DNA from: Photobacterium halotolerans DSM 18316
Lineage (GTDB): Bacteria; Pseudomonadota; Gammaproteobacteria; Enterobacterales; Vibrionaceae
NCBI RefSeq assembly: GCF_000425165.1
Contig: NZ_KE384319.1
Span: 620,001 to 684,000 of the forward strand
DNA length: 64,000 nt
Direction of reading: 5' to 3'
The notes below the pieces were generated by a model. The model had not been told where the DNA came from. It made no database searches and worked only from the letters and a program-made list of their open reading frames with translations. Below are positions 7,937 to 15,926 of this stretch, piece after piece (position 1 is the first letter of the stretch; each line of letters begins with the position of its first letter). A program made the position numbers and the translations under genes.

Positions 7937-7967
7937 CGTTAGCACATATGCTGGTAAGTACCAACCC
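7893..7967 (+). repeat. Partial repeat tail fused to the broken integrase
   Basis: The sequence GCGCGACATACC marks entry into the tail of the hairpin repeat (compare AAGCGCGACATACC in the full units). The remaining about 60 bases are poorly conserved. This is the junction that removed the 3' end of intI. Confidence 0.6.
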
Positions 7968-8206
7968 AGGGAAAAATTCAGGACGAATTTTTAGGTTGTC
8001 GGCGCCGGGAGCGCCTACAACCGCCCCGGACCACACCAAAGAACAAAAGGGCTTTCTGCTGGGCACTCTTTGGCCCGACAAAGAGTGTCTGGCGCGCAGC
8101 ATACCATGCCAAAAGAAATACTAAACTCAAGCGCGACATACCTTCATATCTTACTTGAAGCACTTACCCTCAACACCCCAAAAACGCCAAAGAAACCCAC
8201 TCCCCA
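7968..8206 (+). repeat. Hairpin repeat unit 1
   Basis: The unit begins AGGGAAAAA. It has a strong hairpin at 7994-8022 (arms GGTTGT-GGCGC / GCGCC-ACAACC), a second hairpin with arms CACTCTTTG / CAAAGAGTG, then CTGGCGCGCA and the tail AAGCGCGACATACC. Its length is 239 bases. No credible gene is encoded; the reading frames across it follow the repeat. Confidence 0.85.
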
Positions 8207-8440
8207 AGGGAAAAATACATGGACGAATTTTTAGGTTGTCGGCGCCGGGAGCGCCTACAACCGCCCCGGACCACGCCAAAGAACAAAAAGGGCTTTCTGG
8301 GCACTCTTTGGCACTACAAAGAGTGTCTGGCGCGCGTCACACCATGCCGAAAGAACCACCGAACTCAAGCGCGACATACCTCAGCCGTACCAGAATCCCC
8401 AGCCACAACACCCAAAAACGCCAAAGAAACCCACTCCCCC
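8207..8440 (+). repeat. Hairpin repeat unit 2
   Basis: A 234-base unit with the GC-rich hairpin at 8234-8262 and the second hairpin at 8302-8325 (CACTCTTTG-GCACTA-CAAAGAGTG). It is highly similar to unit 3 over its whole length, including the spacer rich in CCAAAAACGCCAAAGAAACCC. Confidence 0.87.
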
Positions 8441-8673
8441 AGGGAAAAATTCAGGACGAATTTTTAGGTTGTCGGCGCCGGGAGCGCCTACAACCGACCC
8501 GGACCACACCAAAGAACAAAAAGGGCTTTCTGGGCACTCTTTGGCACTACAAAGAGTGTCTGGCGCGCATCACACCATGCCAAGAAAACCACCTGATTCA
8601 AGCGCGACATACCTCAGCCGTACCAAAATCCGCAGCCACAACACCCAAAAACACCAAAGAAACCCACTCCCCG
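8441..8673 (+). repeat. Hairpin repeat unit 3
   Basis: A 233-base unit with the GC-rich hairpin starting at 8467. It shares both hairpins, the GCGCGACATACC tail and the CAAAGAAACCCACTCCCC end with unit 2. Confidence 0.87.
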
Positions 8674-8846
8674 AGGGAAAAATTCATGGACGAATTTTCA
8701 GGTTGTCGGCGCCGGGAGCGCCTGCAACCGCCCCGGATCACGCCAAAACACAAAAAGGGCTTTCCGGACACTCTTCGGCTCGACAAAGAGTGTCTGGCGC
8801 ACATCAAACCATACTGAGAGAAACACCAAACACAAGCGCGACATGC
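8674..8846 (+). repeat. Hairpin repeat unit 4, shortened and diverged
   Basis: The hairpin core starts at 8701. The second hairpin is changed to CACTCTTCG / CAAAGAGTG, and the unit ends soon after AAGCGCGACATGC, so it is about 60 bases short of a full unit. Degeneration at the array end is typical of tandem repeats. Confidence 0.8.
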
Positions 8847-8883
8847 AGAACCACCAAACCACAAAGTAAACGGGTACAGACAT

Positions 8884-8920
8884 AAAAAACCGGCGCCAGA
8901 CAGTGCAAGTAAGGCGCCGG
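8884..8920 (-). terminator. Rho-independent terminator of the moa operon
   Basis: On the minus strand an 8-bp stem (CCGGCGCC / GGCGCCGG, loop 15 bases) is followed by TTTTTT. It lies about 45 bases beyond the moaE stop. Confidence 0.8.
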
Positions 8921-8965
8921 GAAAACGTAGTGCGTATTTTCCTGCAAAAGTGAGAGAAAGCGAAT

Positions 8966-9421
8966 TCAGGGCATCCAGCGTTTTACTGCCTGGTGATCGC
9001 TGTCGCGTGCGTCCAGCCAGCGCTCCCCATCCGGGGTGGATTCGCGCTTCCAGAACGGGGCCTGGGTTTTCAGAATATCCATCATAAACTCAGCGGCGGC
9101 GAAGGCGTTGTTGCGGTGGGCGCTGCTGACACCGACCATGACGATGTCTTCACCAGCGCCCAGTTCACCGACCCGGTGAATGATGGTCACACGGTTTAAT
9201 GTCCAACGCTGGCGAGCCTGTTCAATAATATCCCGCAGGGCTTTTTCAGTCATACCCGGATAATGTTCCAGCGCCAGCTTGCTGACATCGTCACCCAGAT
9301 TGTAATGACGGACTTTGCCGTGAAAAGTGACCACAGCCCCGTCCTGATCATCACCGGCCAGCCAGTTATATTCAGCCTGGGTGTCAAACGGCTTTGGACC
9401 AACAACTATTCTGCTATTCAT
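8966..9421 (-). CDS. moaE: Molybdopterin synthase catalytic subunit
   Basis: MoaE is the large subunit of molybdopterin synthase, which puts two sulfurs from MoaD into precursor Z (cPMP). The 151 residues carry family motifs: GAVVTFHGKVR, LALEHYPGMTEKAL, VGELGAGEDIVMVGVSSAHR and the C-terminal PFWKRE, which contains a catalytic Lys. ATG 9421 is chosen because it follows the moaD stop by one base and starts MNSRIVVGPKPFD; an upstream in-frame start would lie inside moaD. It is the last gene of moaA-C-D-E. Confidence 0.95.
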   Translation of the reverse strand: MNSRIVVGPKPFDTQAEYNWLAGDDQDGAVVTFHGKVRHYNLGDDVSKLALEHYPGMTEKALRDIIEQARQRWTLNRVTIIHRVGELGAGEDIVMVGVSSAHRNNAFAAAEFMMDILKTQAPFWKRESTPDGERWLDARDSDHQAVKRWMP

Positions 9422-9422
9422 C

Positions 9423-9668
9423 TTATCCCCCGGTGACCGGCGGGAATAAGGCCACTTCATCGCCGGCTTTTAATGGAAAGGTCAGCGGCACCATAGTCTG
9501 ATTGACCGCCGCCAGCAATTTGCCGGGCTCCAGTGCCAGCGACCAGCGCTCACCTCTCTGCGACAGCTCTGCCCTGAGTTGTTCAACACTGTCGTAGTGG
9601 CCCTCCAGCTGCAATACATCGCAACCGGTCAGTTCCCGGACCTGAGCAAAAAACAATACTTTAATCAT
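9423..9668 (-). CDS. moaD: Molybdopterin synthase sulfur carrier subunit
   Basis: An 81-residue ubiquitin-fold protein ending in the diagnostic Gly-Gly (PPVTGG), whose C-terminus is thiocarboxylated and donates sulfur to MoaE-bound cPMP. ATG 9668 ([13 protein letters not shown]) matches the usual N-terminus and overlaps the moaC end by 8 bases, implying translational coupling. The next gene, moaE, starts one base after its stop. Confidence 0.95.
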   Translation of the reverse strand: MIKVLFFAQVRELTGCDVLQLEGHYDSVEQLRAELSQRGERWSLALEPGKLLAAVNQTMVPLTFPLKAGDEVALFPPVTGG

Positions 9669-10164
9669 GTTCAGCCACCTGATAATCACCCGACTTACCG
9701 CCGCTTTTGCTCAGCAGGCGAACCCGTTCAATCGACATGTCTTTCTGCACCGCTTTACACATGTCATACATAGTCAGCGCGGCCACAGAGACCGCCGTCA
9801 GCGCTTCCATTTCAACGCCGGTTTTACCGCTCAGCCGGCACAGGCTGGTAATCCGTACCCGGCTGTTTGGCCTGTCCGCTCTGATATCCACCGTCACTTT
9901 ACTGAGCATCAGCGGATGACAAAGCGGGATCAGCTGCCAGGTGCATTTAGCCGCCTGAATACCGGCAATCCGGGCCGTCGCGAAGACATCGCCTTTATGG
10001 TGCCTGCCGTCGATGATCATGCTCAGGGTATCCGGATGCATTACAACTACCGCCTCTGCACTCGCTTCGCGCACTGTGTCATTTTTTTCTGATACATCAA
10101 CCATATGGGCTTCGCCACAACCATTGATGTGCGTAAGGGCGGGTCTGTTATTCGACTCCGTCAT
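9661..10164 (-). CDS. moaC: Cyclic pyranopterin monophosphate synthase
   Basis: MoaC converts the MoaA product to cyclic pyranopterin monophosphate. The 167 residues show the conserved [18 protein letters not shown] start, [24 protein letters not shown] and [23 protein letters not shown] with the active-site residues. The length is normal. It starts 13 bases after moaA ends, leaving no room for moaB. Confidence 0.96.
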   Translation of the reverse strand: MTESNNRPALTHINGCGEAHMVDVSEKNDTVREASAEAVVVMHPDTLSMIIDGRHHKGDVFATARIAGIQAAKCTWQLIPLCHPLMLSKVTVDIRADRPNSRVRITSLCRLSGKTGVEMEALTAVSVAALTMYDMCKAVQKDMSIERVRLLSKSGGKSGDYQVAEHD

Positions 10165-10177
10165 GAAATTGCTCCTG

Positions 10178-11209
10178 TCAGCCGCCGATATAAGACAAAT
10201 TCTGGGTGATGCCTGTCTGTCCCTGATGCAGAAAATGCGTTTGCTTTTTCTGGCCCAGACTTGCAGCTATTCTGGTCTGCAGTTCCGGTAATTGTTCATC
10301 GGAAGCCAGCAAATCGCGCAACGGCACACCGTCTTCGCCAAATAAACACAAGTGTAATTTGCCGGCCGATGACACCCGCAGACGATTGCAGTTGGCACAG
10401 AAATGGGTGTCGTACGGCATGATAAGACCAATCTCGCCGACATAGTCCGGATGTGAAAAAACCTGTGCCGGGCCATCGCTCCGGCCTCTGGTCTGCAGTT
10501 GCCAGCCCATATCAGTCAGTTGGTTACGGATCACCTGGCCGGACACGTGATGCCGCTGGAAGATGTCTCTGCCGTCGCCGGTTTCCATCAGTTCGATAAA
10601 CCGCAGTTGCAGCGGACGGTGACGAATCCAGTCGAGAAAAGTGCTCAGGCTGTGATGATTAATGTCACGCATGAGCACGGTATTCACTTTGACCTTTTCA
10701 AAGCCAGCCTCAAAAGCCGCATCAATTCCCGCCATCACCTGATGAAACTTGTCCTGGCCGGTGATCGCGTGAAACTGCCTGGCATCAAGACTGTCGATGC
10801 TGACATTTATTGCCGTCAGTCCGGCTTCGCGCCAGGCTGCAACATCCCTTGCCATCCGGTAACCGTTGGTGGTCATTGCCAACTGGCGAATGGTCGGGTT
10901 TTCCCGGACGGCGGCAATAATGTCGACAAAGTCACGGCGTAACGAAGGCTCTCCGCCGGTTAAACGGACTTTCTCTGTCCCCGCCAGCGCAAAAGCGCGG
11001 GTCACACGCCGGATTTCATCCAGGTTCAGAAAGCTTTTATTGTTTCCGCCATGCGGCCGGTAACCATTTGGCAGGCAATAGGTACAGCGAAAATTACACA
11101 CATCCGTCACAGACAAACGCAGGTAATAAAACTTACGGTGCCAGCTATCTTCAAATTGCGACACAGGTATAGTGTTATCCAGTGTCTGTATTAAATCAGG
11201 AGCAGTCAT
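10178..11209 (-). CDS. moaA: GTP 3',8-cyclase, radical SAM enzyme
   Basis: MoaA starts Mo-cofactor synthesis from GTP using two 4Fe-4S clusters. The radical SAM triad is in [12 protein letters not shown] near residue 33, the second cluster cysteines are in [10 protein letters not shown] plus the later LHLCLFG, and the C-terminus ends in the GG required for MoaC-MoaA catalysis. Total length is 343 residues. ATG 11209 ([12 protein letters not shown]) is preceded by a strong AAAGGAGG; further upstream in-frame starts lack a ribosome site. It heads the minus-strand moaA-C-D-E operon. Confidence 0.96.
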   Translation of the reverse strand: MTAPDLIQTLDNTIPVSQFEDSWHRKFYYLRLSVTDVCNFRCTYCLPNGYRPHGGNNKSFLNLDEIRRVTRAFALAGTEKVRLTGGEPSLRRDFVDIIAAVRENPTIRQLAMTTNGYRMARDVAAWREAGLTAINVSIDSLDARQFHAITGQDKFHQVMAGIDAAFEAGFEKVKVNTVLMRDINHHSLSTFLDWIRHRPLQLRFIELMETGDGRDIFQRHHVSGQVIRNQLTDMGWQLQTRGRSDGPAQVFSHPDYVGEIGLIMPYDTHFCANCNRLRVSSAGKLHLCLFGEDGVPLRDLLASDEQLPELQTRIAASLGQKKQTHFLHQGQTGITQNLSYIGG

Positions 11210-11333
11210 GGCCCCTCCTTTTTCTTTTTTCATCTGACATAAAAAAAGAAACATGAAATTCGTAATAAACAATTGAATTCAATTAAAAGTGAATTCATTT
11301 AACAGAAACACAATGAATCCGTATTGAAAACCC

Positions 11334-11376
11334 GAATACCGATAATATCCTTATGCTTAAAACAGTATCGGTATTC
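11334..11376. promoter_or_regulatory. Perfect 11-bp inverted repeat upstream of moaA
   Basis: GAATACCGATA at 11334-11344 and TATCGGTATTC at 11366-11376, 21 bases apart, lie about 125 bases before the moaA start. They could form an operator for a dimeric regulator or a leader hairpin. I could not fit the published Moco riboswitch pattern to this leader by eye. Confidence 0.5.
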
Positions 11377-11414
11377 TGATTGCAACAGACATACTTAAAT
11401 AACCCAATGCAGTA

Positions 11415-11600
11415 TCAATGCATTTTCATACCGGCCGCCATCATGAAAATCCGGATCAGACTGGCGATCAAGGTCAGTGCCAGTACGCTGCCAGCCCAGA
11501 GATAAGCCATCCACAACCAGTGTTTCCAGCCACTTTGTACTGAAGGCGCCTCAGGTTTCATATTGCCTGATTCTTCCGGCCGAACAACAGAAAGCTTCAT
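11415..11600 (-). CDS. Small single-pass membrane protein, DUF2474-like
   Basis: A 61-residue protein with a polar N-terminus and one long hydrophobic helix (about 25-55) containing W-x3-YLWAGSVLALTLIASLIR and ending AAGMKMH. The W...W.AS(V)..L..(I/V)ASLIR..M..AGM pattern resembles the DUF2474 family from memory. An AAGGAG lies 7 bases before the ATG. It is in the leader region of moaA on the same strand, about 205 bases upstream, with an inverted repeat between them. DUF2474 genes usually accompany cydAB, which is not seen here. Confidence 0.6.
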   Translation of the reverse strand: MKLSVVRPEESGNMKPEAPSVQSGWKHWLWMAYLWAGSVLALTLIASLIRIFMMAAGMKMH

Positions 11601-11737
11601 ATCCGCGACTCCTTAAATAAAAACCTGATGAAAGATTGATGTAAAACAAATTAAACTCTTATCGATTTGTTTATTATTTTAGAGCTGTGAGTCATAGCGT
11701 CAAATCACTTTCCTATATCAAGTGATAGAGGGAATTG

Positions 11738-11923
11738 ATGAAAGTCCTGCTGCGATATATATTATCCGCGACGTTATACATGAAAATGTTACTGGTACTT
11801 CCTCTGGCACAAACCTTTCTTTTTATATCAATCAATACCTGGCTGAGTGCTGTTGGCCGCCACCTTCCGATCTCCTCCCGACACGAAAAGACACCTTTGA
11901 AAATACCACTCACTGACATATAA
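11738..11923 (+). CDS. Possible small hydrophobic protein
   Basis: A 61-codon frame with a GAGGG ribosome site 6 bases before its ATG. It encodes a hydrophobic N-terminal half (MKVLLRYILSATLYMKMLLV...) and a polar end. It sits 52 bases before the antiporter gene. No family is recognised and the surrounding about 375 bases (11601-11975) hold nothing else obvious. It may be a chance frame. Confidence 0.3.
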   Translation: MKVLLRYILSATLYMKMLLVLPLAQTFLFISINTWLSAVGRHLPISSRHEKTPLKIPLTDI

Positions 11924-11975
11924 CTATCAGTCTGTGTACAAGATTCCCCCGCCACGTCGGTCAAAAGGAAGCAAC

Positions 11976-13856
11976 ATGACGGAATATCTCATCTATGCCT
12001 TTATTTATCTGATCGCGGCCGTGATTGCTGTGCCGCTGGCGCAGCGCTTTGGCCTCGGCTCCGTGCTTGGCTATCTAATTGCCGGGGTGGTTATCGGGCC
12101 GGTCATCGGCTTAGTGGGCGAAGAGACCACTTCTATTCAGCACTTTGCCGAATTTGGTGTGGTCATCATGCTGTTTCTGGTCGGCCTCGAACTGGAGCCA
12201 AAATCACTGTGGGCCATGCGGCACCGGCTCATCGGACTGGGCGGGTTACAAATCGGTCTGACTGCCCTTGCTTTTACCGGCGCGGGACTGCTTTTCGAAT
12301 TGCCCTGGACGCTGGCACTGGCAATTGGCCTGATTCTGGCGATGTCCTCCACAGCCATTGTGCTGCAAACCTTCAACGAAAAAGGGCTCGGCCGGACCGA
12401 AGGCGGTAAAAATGCATTTTCTGTGTTGCTGTTTCAGGACATAGCCGTCATCCCCATGCTGGCGCTGCTACCGCTGCTTGCATTGCCCGAGTTGATTGCG
12501 CAGGCACAATCAGTGACAGCGGCGGCGGCGGAACACCATGAAGAACTCAGCCTGGTAGCGGGATTGCCCGGTTGGGCTTATGGTCTGGTGATCACCGCCT
12601 CCATTGCCTTTGTGGTGGTTGGCGGCCACTACCTCAGCCGCCCTTTGTTCCGCTTTGTCGCCGCTTCAGGTCTGCGGGAAATTTTTACCGCCACCGCCCT
12701 GATGCTGGTGCTGGGTGTCTCTATCCTGATGAGTCTGGTGGGTTTATCGCCGGCGCTGGGCACTTTTCTTGCCGGTGTAGTGCTGGCAAACAGTGAATTT
12801 CGCCATGAACTGGAATCCAACATCGATCCCTTTAAAGGCCTGCTGCTGGGCCTGTTCTTTATCACGGTTGGTGCCGGGATCAATTTCAACATTCTGTTCA
12901 GCGAGTTCTTCACCGTGATTGGTCTGACACTGGGCATCATGCTGGTAAAAGCACTGGTGCTATTCTTGCTGGCGTTGATTTTCCGGATCCGCAACAGTAA
13001 CCGCTGGCTGTTTGCCCTGAGTCTGGCCCAGGCCGGTGAGTTCGGGTTCGTCCTTATCAGTTTCACTGTCCAGAATCATGTGCTGCCCCCAGAGCTGGCG
13101 CAAACCTTGTCTTTGGTAGTTGCGCTGTCGATGATGTTCACCCCCGGACTGTTCATTTTCTACGACAAAGTCATTCTGCCGCGCTTCGAGCATTCCTCCA
13201 ATGAACGCGAAGCCGATACCATTGATGAACAGGGCACAGTGATCATTGCCGGAATCGGTCGCTTCGGGCAAATCGTTAACCGCCTGCTGATCGCCAACGG
13301 CATCAAAACTGTGGTGCTGGATCACCAGTCGACCATCATAGATACCATGCGAAGAATCAACACCAAGGCCTATTTTGGCGATGCCACCCGCCCGGACCTG
13401 CTGCACACTGCAGGGATAGAACATGCCGCCATGGTGGTGGTTGCGATGGACAATCAAGAAAGCAGCATCATGCTGGTCAAACATATCAAGCACACTTACC
13501 CGAACGTCAAAATCCTGGCTCGGGCCTTCGACCGCGGCCACAGTTACCGGCTCCGTCAGGCCGGCGCTGATGTGATTGAGTCTGAAACCTACCATTCGGC
13601 GCTGGAAATCGGCGCCGCCGCCCTGCGTGAACTGGGTCTACCGCCTCGTCTGGCCCAGCAACAGAAATCCGCGTACAAACGGGTGGATGACGAACTGTCT
13701 GCCGGTCTCTATCAGGCCTGGCTGGGCGAGTCGAACGAAGGCGAACGGTTTGATAATAACTACCTCAAACTCTTCAGGCAGTTTGAAGACAGAATCCACG
13801 AAGAAATGGCCTTTGAGCGCTCGAATCATGATACTGAAGAAAACCACAAAGCATGA
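11976..13856 (+). CDS. CPA2-family cation/proton antiporter, KefB/KefC type
   Basis: A 626-residue inner-membrane protein with about 12 membrane helices (residues 3-380; GLELEPKSLWAMR loop, SSTAIVLQTF, GEFGFVL), followed by a cytosolic RCK/TrkA-N domain beginning GTVIIAGIGRFGQIVNRLL, with the Gly-x-Gly-x-x-Gly nucleotide motif and an Asp at the end of beta-2. Length and layout equal E. coli KefB/KefC, glutathione-gated K+ efflux systems. No KefF/KefG-like ancillary oxidoreductase is adjacent. ATG 11976 follows AAGGAAG; the longer upstream frame lacks such a site. Confidence 0.9.
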   Translation: MTEYLIYAFIYLIAAVIAVPLAQRFGLGSVLGYLIAGVVIGPVIGLVGEETTSIQHFAEFGVVIMLFLVGLELEPKSLWAMRHRLIGLGGLQIGLTALAFTGAGLLFELPWTLALAIGLILAMSSTAIVLQTFNEKGLGRTEGGKNAFSVLLFQDIAVIPMLALLPLLALPELIAQAQSVTAAAAEHHEELSLVAGLPGWAYGLVITASIAFVVVGGHYLSRPLFRFVAASGLREIFTATALMLVLGVSILMSLVGLSPALGTFLAGVVLANSEFRHELESNIDPFKGLLLGLFFITVGAGINFNILFSEFFTVIGLTLGIMLVKALVLFLLALIFRIRNSNRWLFALSLAQAGEFGFVLISFTVQNHVLPPELAQTLSLVVALSMMFTPGLFIFYDKVILPRFEHSSNEREADTIDEQGTVIIAGIGRFGQIVNRLLIANGIKTVVLDHQSTIIDTMRRINTKAYFGDATRPDLLHTAGIEHAAMVVVAMDNQESSIMLVKHIKHTYPNVKILARAFDRGHSYRLRQAGADVIESETYHSALEIGAAALRELGLPPRLAQQQKSAYKRVDDELSAGLYQAWLGESNEGERFDNNYLKLFRQFEDRIHEEMAFERSNHDTEENHKA

Positions 13857-14183
13857 GTCGCGCTTGATCTAAAAAACACCATAAATTGACAGGTTGTTTC
13901 ATGATGCTTGGTATGACAAGGGTCGTGATTCAGCCTCATCCTTTACTGACAATTTTGATAAAAATGTATTCAGTGATCTCAGTCGAAAAAATACTTTAAA
14001 ATAAGATATCTCATTCTCCAATTTATTTCTTCGGGACTATAGTCAGACTAAATCCAGATATTAATGAGATTAACAAGCCGTATTAATGGAATTATTGGAG
14101 TTATAGTTAGTTTTGTTTTTATTCACAAAAACATCACCGAACTTTAAGACAAATAATGATGATCCAATGAAAAGGAGAATATA
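13857..14183. other. Gene-free AT-rich spacer
   Basis: About 327 bases between the antiporter and the beta-prism protein gene. No convincing reading frame or clear hairpin is seen. The last bases carry AAAAGGAG, the ribosome site of the next gene. Confidence 0.6.
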
Positions 14184-14669
14184 ATGACTCAAGCACTAAC
14201 CAACTTAACTATCCAGTCTGTCGACACTCGTGGACCATTATATGAGCGCGGTTGGGAGTTTTACTCTGTCGATTTAAATTCAGGTGTTGGCGGAAATTAT
14301 ATTTATGTTGGTTTTCAGAAAGAAGAACAGCCAAGCGATCCAATCACTTCCGTCACCTTCAAAGCTTATGATACAAAACAAGATAACAGCATGCCGGGCT
14401 GGGAGTGGTCTGCAGATGATTTGAATGCCGGTGCAGGTGGTAAATATATTTACATGTACTGGAAAAAAGGTGAACCAAATAAACAGCCTATTACTAGCCT
14501 GATGTTTATGGTTCTTGAAGAAAGTACACCACCAACAATGGGTGGCTGGGAAGTCATTCATCAAGATTTGAATGAAGGTTCAGGTGGCCCTTATATCTGG
14601 CCATATTATTCAAATGAATTCTCTGGCAACCAAATGAAATTAAAAGTAAATAAAAACAAACCAGAATAA
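14184..14669 (+). CDS. Three-repeat beta-prism (MABP-like) protein
   Basis: A 161-residue protein made of three repeats with a 49-residue period. Each starts GWE (residues 23, 72, 121) and contains DLN-x-G-x-GG-x-YI (30-40, 79-89, 128-138). This DLN...GAGG.YIY pattern is the MABP-type beta-prism signature, known from eukaryotic MVB12/DENN proteins and from C-terminal domains of some bacterial MACPF toxins. Three repeats would make one three-fold beta-prism. There is no signal peptide and no second domain. A strong AAAAGGAG precedes the ATG and a terminator follows, so it is a stand-alone gene. Membrane or glycan binding is an inference. Confidence 0.75.
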   Translation: MTQALTNLTIQSVDTRGPLYERGWEFYSVDLNSGVGGNYIYVGFQKEEQPSDPITSVTFKAYDTKQDNSMPGWEWSADDLNAGAGGKYIYMYWKKGEPNKQPITSLMFMVLEESTPPTMGGWEVIHQDLNEGSGGPYIWPYYSNEFSGNQMKLKVNKNKPE

Positions 14670-14709
14670 TAGATTGATAATTATTACTTGAAAATTTGTT
14701 TTTATGACA

Positions 14710-14740
14710 GGTGCAAAATATAGCTTATTTTGCACCTTTT
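14710..14740 (+). terminator. Rho-independent terminator after the beta-prism gene
   Basis: The 10-bp stem GGTGCAAAAT / ATTTTGCACC with a 7-base loop is followed by TTTT, 40 bases after the stop codon. Confidence 0.85.
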
Positions 14741-14894
14741 CTGATCATGTAAAAGCATCACTCCAGACCTTATTTATTGATTTTTAATGTTTGATGTGAA
14801 CGATCCATTCGAAGCAATATTCTGTCTGTTTACCAGACTGCAATAAACAGGCATAGTCAGGCAATCGTTCATTGTTGATATGAAAGAAGGGTCC

Positions 14895-15878
14895 ATGACG
14901 CTACCGCCTCGCTCAATATTAGATCTAGCCCCTGTTGCTGAAGGGGCTGATTTCTCGTCCACTTATGCGCGTTCTGTATCTCTGGCGCAACACGCTGAAA
15001 AATGGGGTTACAAGCGGTTCTGGCTGGCTGAACACCACAACATGCCCGATATTGCCAGTGCCGCTACCTCTGTGCTGCTCAGCCATATCGGTGCACATAC
15101 CAATTCCATCCGGCTGGGTTCGGGCGGGGTGATGCTGCCCAATCATGCGCCCTTGGTGATTGCCGAGCAGTTCGGCACCCTGGAAGCGCTGTATCCCAAC
15201 CGTATCGATCTCGGTCTGGGCCGTGCGCCGGGCACCGACTACCCCACAATGCATGCGCTGCGCCGCGATCCGGATCGCATGGATCCCAACTTTGATGAGC
15301 TGCTGGAAGAATTGCAGTTTTTCATGGGGCCGGTGTCACCCAACCAGCCGGTCAAAGCGTACCCAGGCTCGGACTCTTCCGTCCCCATCTGGCTGTTAGG
15401 CTCCAGCACTTACAGTGCCCGATTAGCCGGTATTAAAGGCCTGCCGTTTGCTTTTGCCTCTCACTTCGCGCCGGATGCCATGATGAACGCGATACAGATC
15501 TACCGTGAGCATTTCCAGCCTTCAGAACAGCTGGATAAGCCGTATGTGATGATAGGCGTGAACATCATAGTGGCGGACACTAATGACGAAGCGCAGTATC
15601 TGGGCACCACGGAAAAGCAGAAGTTTCTTAATATGATCCGCGGAGTCCAGGGCAAAATCCCGCCACCGGTCTGGAGCATGGAATCGGTGTGGCTGCCCCA
15701 TGAAAAGTACCAGATCGAAAAACAACTGCGGGAATCCATTCACGGTGATCAGGACACTGTCCGGGCCCGATTGATCGAATTGACAGAACGTACACAGGCC
15801 GATGAAATCATGGCCAATGCCCTGATCTTCGACCATGAGAAAAAACTGCGTTCCTATGAGTTGCTGGCAGGGCTGTAA
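14895..15878 (+). CDS. Luciferase-like flavin monooxygenase, YhbW type
   Basis: A 327-residue LLM-class flavin-dependent oxidoreductase of the bacterial luciferase superfamily (TIM barrel). Family-typical stretches are [69 protein letters not shown] and the IWLLGSS strand. It closely resembles E. coli YhbW in length and layout. The substrate is unknown. ATG 14895 (MTLPPRS) is preferred to 14880 because it follows GAAGGG closely. The convergent neighbour is a DMT transporter. Confidence 0.88.
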   Translation: MTLPPRSILDLAPVAEGADFSSTYARSVSLAQHAEKWGYKRFWLAEHHNMPDIASAATSVLLSHIGAHTNSIRLGSGGVMLPNHAPLVIAEQFGTLEALYPNRIDLGLGRAPGTDYPTMHALRRDPDRMDPNFDELLEELQFFMGPVSPNQPVKAYPGSDSSVPIWLLGSSTYSARLAGIKGLPFAFASHFAPDAMMNAIQIYREHFQPSEQLDKPYVMIGVNIIVADTNDEAQYLGTTEKQKFLNMIRGVQGKIPPPVWSMESVWLPHEKYQIEKQLRESIHGDQDTVRARLIELTERTQADEIMANALIFDHEKKLRSYELLAGL

Positions 15879-15926
15879 TAATGGCCGGGAGTGGTGACAC
15901 TCCCGACCATTGCTGACGACATGTGT

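Noticed and set aside
7893-8846. CRISPR array
   Set aside because: Units are about 234 bases, and the regions between the hairpins are themselves conserved, unlike short repeats with unique spacers. No cas genes are nearby.
7968-8846. Repeat units as attC sites of an integron array
   Set aside because: They lack the GTTRRRY/RYYYAAC ends, lie on the integrase side away from the cassettes and carry no genes between them.
3697-8846. Composite transposon made of two insertion sequences
   Set aside because: The flanking repeats encode no transposase, and no target-site duplication could be recognised.
8155-8885. Long plus-strand frames across the hairpin repeats (220 and 138 codons, motif CRRRERLQPP)
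   Set aside because: They simply read through the repeat units in different phases. There is no ribosome site, and the same peptide recurs with the repeat period, so they are best explained by stop-poor repeat DNA.
11209-11410. Molybdenum cofactor riboswitch before moaA
   Set aside because: I looked for the conserved pairing seen in E. coli moaA leaders and could not fit it. Only a simple 11-bp inverted repeat is visible.
14184-14669. Beta/gamma-crystallin or ricin-type lectin
   Set aside because: The repeat motif DLN-G-GG-YI with a 49-residue period fits the MABP beta-prism better than the crystallin Greek key or the QxW ricin motif.
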